Positions 57,186-64,000 of a stretch of 64,000 nt of DNA are shown here, piece after piece. The notes beneath the pieces are model-generated. The model saw nothing but the letters and a program-made list of their open reading frames with translations, made no database searches and was not told where the DNA came from. This DNA comes from Drosophila miranda (taxonomy: Eukaryota > Arthropoda > Insecta > Diptera > Drosophilidae), in NCBI RefSeq assembly GCF_003369915.1, contig NC_046674.1:22137657-22201656 (forward strand), in the 5' to 3' direction. Numbering within the stretch: position 1 is the first letter of the stretch; each line of letters opens with the position of its first letter. Made by a program: the position numbers and the translations under genes.

Positions 57186-58635
57186 AGCGCCAGAGCACAC
57201 TTCACAAAGAGAGGAGAGAACTGAAATCGGAATCGGAGAGGCACTGACTGGCAGCAACAGCAACAACATTTGCCGGGTGTTTAGTTTTTTTGCCGGTGCA
57301 AAAAGTAGACGACAAGCGGCCCCCTCTGAAAGCTTCCACTCTCCCAAAACCCAACTTAACGCGCGCGAGCGAGCCCAATTCCGACCCCGACCTTCTCTCT
57401 CTCGCTCGCTCGCTCGCTCTCCAGTATAGTACATCATCACCCACGCAGACAGACACCAGCATCACACATGGTACATGAATAATGCAAATAAAGAGTCAAC
57501 TCCGAGTAGTTTCTGCGACCATCCGACCATTGGCATTTGTTGTTTTCTAACACCTTTTGCAGAGCGGGCACTGTGACTATGACAAAGAGTTGGCCCCTCT
57601 GAGGGGCCCTCTAAAACATTGGTATTCCGATGGACGCGATCCGTTATAAAATATCGCTTCGCTCGGAAATCAAATCTCAGCAGACCTTCTCACACTGTAT
57701 TTATGTAGAGGTCATGGAATTGATGGCTTTGGAAGGGTATCAAAAGGTTCGTCATCGGCAGCTACTTATTATTTCTTAATTTTAGCATGTCTTCTTCCTC
57801 TACGCCCCCACTCTCTCTCTGTCTCTCTCTGGCGCTTCCCATCGATGGCCTCGGCATTCAAAACGAAGCTTCAGGGCCTGCCTGGCATCGGGACAATGGG
57901 GGCCGGGAGCGAGGAGAACGGACGCGGTATAATTGTGTTTTTGTTTGCGTTCTCACTTGGCGGCGCGGCGTGGAATAGGTTAAGAACAGGCCAAGACCCA
58001 CTCACTCGGCCCCCCCCCCTCCCCCTCCTCACGGCCAGCTAGTCGAACATGCAGGGGGTTTCTATGGCCACAGCAAAAGCTCTCTGCTCTCTGCTTTCTG
58101 CTCTCTTAGCCGCTACTGGCGCTGATAAGGCGTCCTTCGCTCCGCACCCTTCTGTCGGGCGGGGGGGGGGCTCTAATCTTATCGCGAGGAAGGAACGAGA
58201 GTTTGAGAATCGCACTTCGTGGAACAATTCTCTGTGCTGTTCTGTGCGAATTCTTGCTGCCTTTTTGCCAAAGTAGTAGTTGTTGACTCGAATATTAGGT
58301 CACACAAAAAGCCGGTTTCTGTTGTATGTAGCTTTTGTATCTGTTATCTTGTGTGGAGCGCTTGCATATGTGGGTGAGCTTCATATCTGTCTGTGTGTCT
58401 GTGTGTTGGGATATGTATTTTTGGGAGTGTGTGTGTGTGTGTGAGCTGGAAAGCCGGTTTCTGTTTCTGTTTCTGCCTCGCTGTTGCTTTTTGCGACTTT
58501 GTCGACTTTGGCTATGTAAATTTTTAGCCAGCCCATTCCCATTCGCAGTCCCATTCGCAGTCCCAATCCCAGTCCCAGTCCCAGTCCCTCTACGAGTACG
58601 AATACGAATACGAGTACAAGTATAGCCCCCAGCCA

Positions 58636-58657
58636 TGTCCGAGCATATGCTCGGACA
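58636..58657. repeat. 22 nt perfect palindrome
   Basis: TGTCCGAGCAT is followed immediately by its exact reverse complement, with no loop. Confidence 0.95.
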
Positions 58658-61600
58658 GAGAGTCAGAGTGAGAGTAAGAGGCAGAGCAAGGGAGAGAGGA
58701 AGGAGAAATAGAACGCAATAAATATGAATTAGGCAAGAGGAGAGGATGGGTTGGGAGATCCGACCACCGCCGCCGCAGACTATGGGGTTTCCCTAATGGC
58801 CTTTCATCCGAATTTGCATTAATATAGATTGGGGAATTATGTATTCAATCATTACGGGAATGCGGCACTATACATAGATTACATGGGGGGGTGGGAGGTA
58901 CTGGTTACTGGTACATATGTACAAAGGTGATGATGGTAGTGCTCTATCCATCCATCCGTTCAATCAGGCTCATGCAATTTTTATGCAAATATTTCAATTT
59001 GCGCCCCATGTCTCGTGGCTCATTTGCTGAAATCCTCTTCCGCCGCCAAAGAGCATCGATTAGCCACGAGCGAAATTCAATAGAATCCAGGTGCAGATAC
59101 ACACACAGATACCACCGACACATGTGCATTATCCTCCTGCAGGTACATATATGTATGCCCATAGACGGGGGCGATTACCATTTTTGTAATTTGCAGTGAA
59201 AAGGCTTTTAATTTGATGGGAAAACATAAAGGAGCTGGATGGGACAGGAAAAAACATCCTCACGTGGACAACACGTAGGTGGCCTCGGGGCCAAATGCCT
59301 ACCCTCCTCCCCATTTACCATGCCTACCCTCCTGCCGAGTGGATGGCAATAGCAGCAACAGCCTTTCGTTCAGGATATGCAGATAACTGTAAATAACCGA
59401 TTATATGTACACACAAATACACACACACAAATGGCATACATATGTACACATGTACATATATGTATATGTACATCATGCCACATATGTACATGGGGCAGAG
59501 TTTACATTTGTTCTTGTTGCTTAATTTACAGCCTTATGTCACTTTTTTGGTGCATTATACTTTTTCATTATCGCGCAGCAGCAGCAGAGCAGAGCAGCAC
59601 CCAAAATCAGATAGAGAGAGAGAGGGCGCATCGAATCTCCTGCTGTCTCCCTCCCTCTCGCTATATCCATCTCGTTCTGGCAGTGTCCGAGCAAAGAGAG
59701 TAGAAGAAGACCACACATCAAAGGGAAATGAGTTTTCATTTAGCCTCACACAAAAGCGGAAATGAATCGAAATAAATAAATAAATTGCACCTGTCCCACC
59801 CCGCAGAGCCACCCAGTCATCCGCCGTCCGCCGTCCTCCATCCGCCCTCCCATCCACGCGCGCTCTCTTCCTTTACATACACGCGATCCCCTCTCCTCCC
59901 TGCTGCAGCATCCCCCCCCCACCAGTGCGGCATTGCACATGCGTCGAGAGAGCGAGCGAGCGAGCGAGCGACAGAGAGAGGGAACTGCAGCAGAAGCTAG
60001 CCATCTCGCTCTGGCACCCACATATAGCGCTCTCCCTTTTCCGCACGGCGTGCATTCAACCCGGCAACGCACCTGAGCCACCCGCTGCCCCACACCTAAC
60101 CCCACCGCCACCGCCACCACAACCCCAAGCCCAGCCCCACTGCCATGCCACTGTCCTCGAGGCATTTTCATTCTCTCGCTGCATTCCTGCTCGCCTTTCG
60201 TCTTTTCCTTTTCGCCTTTTTCTATAGAGGAAAACCCTATTTGCTGTTTGTTTTTCCCGGCGACAGGCCCCCCGGTTGTACCATCCGCTCTCCGGCCCAC
60301 CCGCTGTCGCTGCCTCCGTTTTGTTTTGCTTTCGCCTTATCAAACTTTGGCGCTCTCTGGCGCCCCCCAATCGCCCACTCAGCCCCTCCATTCCGCTTCG
60401 TGTCTCTGGTTTTGTATTTTGTTTAGGTTTTTGCTTCTGTTCTGTTGTTTTTGCTTTGTTTTCCCGTTTTTACTTTGACTTTCATTCAAGAAGAGTCTTC
60501 GTCGCGTCGCCTCGCCTCGCCTCGACTCGGGAGGGAGGGACAGATTGGAATGGAATGGAATGGAATCTCCTCTTCGCGACACAGAAACGCAAACGCCCAG
60601 CCACGACGATGACGATGACGACAACGAGGGGCCTTGCCCGACTAGAACAAACTCCCCCCGCCGCCACCCGTGCTAGAAAATAGATCACAAAATGGCTAAC
60701 AAAACCCCATGGAGGTCGGGGAACACACACAGCGATATGGAGAAAGCACATGGAAAGCGGCAAAACACCGCAGCAACATTTCTAATGAAAATTAAAGAGA
60801 GCCGAAAAGTTGTCTAGGACCAGCATCCGATGGATGGGTCTTTAAGATAGAGCTTCTATTACACGATTCGTTTTCCACCGATGCCATTTCTATTTTGGCA
60901 TTCCCGTAATATGCACAGCATTCATCCACTAATTTTCACGAAATTCTATCCTTATGTCTGCCAACTAAATACCAGGAATCGTAGGAATCATAATTTGTAT
61001 AAAATTATACAAATTAATTAAATAAAAACTAATTTCTGAATTGTATTGTAAAAACTCTTATTTTTAATTTGTATAGAACAAATTGAAAATTATTATTGAA
61101 CTCAAATATCTATCGAATCTACGCTACAATACCTTTCGTTTGGTACATGATATGCCAAACAATAATTGCAGTCTGAAGGGCTATAGTTATCCACTAGTTC
61201 TATCTAGGCTTTAATCAGCTTACAGACCTTCATTCTGAACGCTTTCACGAGCTCTTATTTGTGATCTCTGATACTCTCAAATACTTCAAGCCGATATTCT
61301 CTTGGAACGATTGTTTTTCGCTTAAATTAACTGAAGAAAAATGTATTTTTTCAGGGTATATTTTCATGATTTGTGTCTTCAGAGAATCAGAGGCTGATCA
61401 TGGAGTACATGAAGATCTGTCGAGGCCCAATAGCTTAGAGGTATACTACTTTTTTGGTGAATCGATTATTTACATCTCAACTATAGACAAATCACTTCTT
61501 CATCCACATGACATACCATCGCTAAGCTCTTCTCCTTTACATATCCTTTTGATTCATTCAAAAATGCAATCAATCGCACTTTGGGAACACATGGGGAACT

Positions 61601-62670
61601 AATGGGGACTCCGGCTCTTTGGGAAACTTTGGGAAATTACGAGTTGTAGGTATTTTTTAGGTAAGTCGAAAAAAGCGAACAATTTTTGTTTGTTTCGAAC
61701 GCGAGAGCGGAGTTTTCTAAACTAATTTTGTTAATCAGATGCATCGGTCGCCGCAGCTAACTAGCGACAACAACAAAACCGCAGAATACGGAATACAGAA
61801 TCCAGAATAGCGTCGACGTCAGCGTAATAGAGAAATAGGGGGTGGGCCGATGCGGGTGGTGTGGCCTCTCTGCGGTTTAGGGCTGTAATAGGGGTAGTAT
61901 TTGCATAATTTACATCCAAAACACACTGCACACATACACATGCACACGCACATGCAAATAAAAATACAAAAGCACATACACACATAAACAAAAATAGAGA
62001 GTGGCTATGGGCACCCACACTGCGTATACTTAATCCATGGTACGCTTAGGCTTAGGGGCCGCCCGAGGCCCGACGCGCGAGACCTGCACCATGTACCATA
62101 CACCATGCACCATGCACCTTTCACCATACACAACGCACACTCAATTCACTCACTCATGCTTTTAGGTGCTTCCCCGCTCGACAAAAAATTAAGAGGAGAA
62201 TTTTTCCAACACAGGACCAAGTGGCGCGCCAAAGTTGTAATGTTGCACTAAATCAGGCAAAATAAAACTTATGCGACTAAACCGAAAATTTTGAATGTGT
62301 GTTGCTGTTGACAAAGCATTTTCGAAACTGATTTCGCCCAGGCAGGACGCACTGCCACGCATTTGTTGCAACAGCAACAACAACAACAACAGCTACCACT
62401 GCAGCCAGAAAAAACTCATTATGAGAGCGGGCCGGCCACTGTCGACGCAGCCACAGCCACAGAAGTGGGTCCGTCCGGGTTACAGTCTGGGGCCGGGGCC
62501 GGGGCCCATCAATAATTAGCAGACCTATTAATACGGAATGCAGGAGGGTTTGCTGCCTCCACCACGCCGCATCCACCGCCCAGTGCGTGGCGATTGAATT
62601 TTTTATATTCCTTTTTTTTACATGTTAATTTATTCGATTATTTTGTTGTTTGCGCATCGTCATGAACATA

Positions 62671-62814
62671 ATCAGCAGCAGCAGCAGATGCAGAAGCAGC
62701 TAAAGTGGCAGCAACAGCAGCAGCAGCAAAAGCAGTGGCAGAAGCAGCAGCAGCAGCAGCAGCAGCGGCAGCGGCAACAGCGGCTGCAGTGGCATGCGTC
62801 AACTGCAGCAGCGC
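62671..62814 (+). repeat. CAG/GCA-rich repeat block
   Basis: Interrupted CAG triplets that would encode Gln-rich peptide on plus or Ala-rich peptide on minus. The plus frame starts at an ATG at 62622 but has no splice or homology support and ends soon after the repeat, so I treat the block as a repeat. Confidence 0.7.
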
Positions 62815-64000
62815 ATTAATGCCACGCATACCACCCAACGCATTCCCCCCTCCTTCCCAGGCATCCTGCGGATCTCCTACTGCATCTCCGCCTGCCTTTT
62901 CATTCGCTGCAGAGTTTTTTTAAATTCTTTTTTAGATGCGTTCGCACACAAAAAGTGCATTCATTATTTTTTCACTCGGCGCCAATCATTCACAGTCGGT
63001 TTCGGCCAGAGGATCGAAGACCGGCTTCCATACTACACGGAACAGGTACAATATTTTATCGCAAAGAAAGAAAATGACTTGGGGTTTAAAGATCAATCGT
63101 TCCTACGAGTATTTTTAGAATTTGGGAGAAATTTGACTATAGGTCTCAGCTATCACTGAACATCTACTAGTTCAAGGTCTTCCAAGTAAAAGTCTATAAG
63201 AGGCCGATAAACTGCGTACTGCTTCCCCAGATTCTCGTATCTTGGAGGCGAAAGATCTGCATTGTGCAGATGATATTCGGATGCATACCGCCTGATCCGG
63301 CATAAAAAAGAAATTATAATACAATTTATTATTAATTTTTTTTCCTGCTGCACTCACAAAGAGCCGCCGACCAACCAAAATGCAACCCACACGCCGTTCC
63401 CAGGGGGCGGGCCCAAACCGCACGCACGCATCAACGCATTATTCTCCCTCTTTTTTTTTGTATTTTATATTATTTTTTATGTTGTGTTGTGCTCAGCGCA
63501 AGTATTACACTTTTATTTCGTATTTTTTATCGCATTTTATGCGATTTTATTGTCATTTTGCGTAGCCCAAACCAGTGACAGCCGCCTGCCCACACCCCCA
63601 GCGGAGTATATAGCAAGTACATATGCAATATATGTACATATATGGTAGGATTCGGCAGGAGCTGGACGTGAGCGTTATGCAAATGAGCCTGTGCGTGTAT
63701 GCAGGTATGTACATGCTTTCGACGGGGTAATGCGAATGTTCACGTATTCGATATTAGTGGTATCCTCCACCTGGGGAGCCTAGAATGGAACAAAGAAGGG
63801 ATTTCGCAACTGTTTATAGCCATCGGCTATAAATTCGCACATTGCCCACAATCGGCGAGTACATAAATCGCCGGTACTTGCGGCTATATATTGTATAGTG
63901 GCCAACGTGTCTACGAAGCAATTGAATGAAATAGGGCTGATGCCTCGGAGGTGGGAAATATTAAAATAAATTGTCGCAAATATACGAGTACGAGTGTATT

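Larger units (their letters stand above)
57186..64000. other. Non-coding stretch, no gene recognised
   Basis: No frame here is convincing. Contents: GCTC/TCGC runs near 57395-57420, a 22 nt perfect palindrome at 58636-58657, TACATATG-rich AT DNA near 59430-59490, a GAGCGAGC block at 59945-59985, an AT-rich stretch at 60980-61110, and a CAG-rich block at 62671-62814. It may be intron or upstream DNA of a gene beyond the window. Confidence 0.5.

Noticed and set aside
62622..62819. Gln-rich frame from an ATG at 62622
   Set aside because: The frame is open only because of interrupted CAG repeats; the minus strand is equally open as poly-Ala. No supporting signals.

Overview
This window looks like nuclear DNA from a fruit fly (Drosophila). 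Evidence: small introns of about 60 to 110 nt with GTRAGT donors, CAAAATG-type start contexts, DRE (TATCGATA) sites, many CAG/CAA, GA and CA microsatellites, a fragment of the INE-1/DINE-1 non-autonomous Helitron, and proteins that match fly corazonin receptor and LSm2. The INE-1 flavour and the many ACTCGT/ACGAGT hexamer runs suggest the obscura species group, but that is inference. Only about 10% of the window is protein-coding.

Layout. 1-5100: no gene seen. 5107-16120, plus strand: the corazonin receptor gene CrzR, with a proposed leader promoter near 5107, five coding exons between 8201 and 14829, and a poly(A) signal at 16100. 17885-18322, minus strand: LSm2, whose start codon is alone in its first coding exon, with a DRE just upstream. 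19855-20370: INE-1 relic. 20665-21384 and 21640-22266, plus strand: two tandem paralogues that resemble the axonemal microtubule-inner protein CFAP107. 22350-52080, minus strand: a large nine-finger C2H2 zinc-finger gene. It has a proposed leader exon near 50200-52080, a roughly 13.7 kb intron, five coding exons (35979 to 32689), and an A/C-rich sense-strand tail of up to 10 kb that ends tail-to-tail with the CFAP107-like pair. 56009-56386 (minus) and 56620-57069 (plus): two small divergent genes of unknown function that share a 233 bp intergenic region. 57070-64000: repeats and regulatory-looking DNA, no convincing gene.

The most interesting locus is the zinc-finger gene. It has an in-frame TGA (in TGAC context) followed by 129 open codons of Gln/Pro/Ala/His-rich sequence, which is the signature of stop-codon readthrough. 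It has a 75 nt intron that is stop-free and a multiple of three. It has a GC-AG intron after the first four fingers whose retention would give a four-finger isoform, an internal duplication of a 108-residue four-finger module, and a very long candidate 3' UTR holding a 12 bp perfect-stem hairpin.

The genes do not form one pathway. CrzR is a peptide-hormone receptor, LSm2 is RNA-processing housekeeping, the CFAP107-like pair is probably sperm-flagellar, and the zinc-finger protein is probably a transcription factor. Exon borders come from splice signals and reading-frame continuity only; no transcript data were available.
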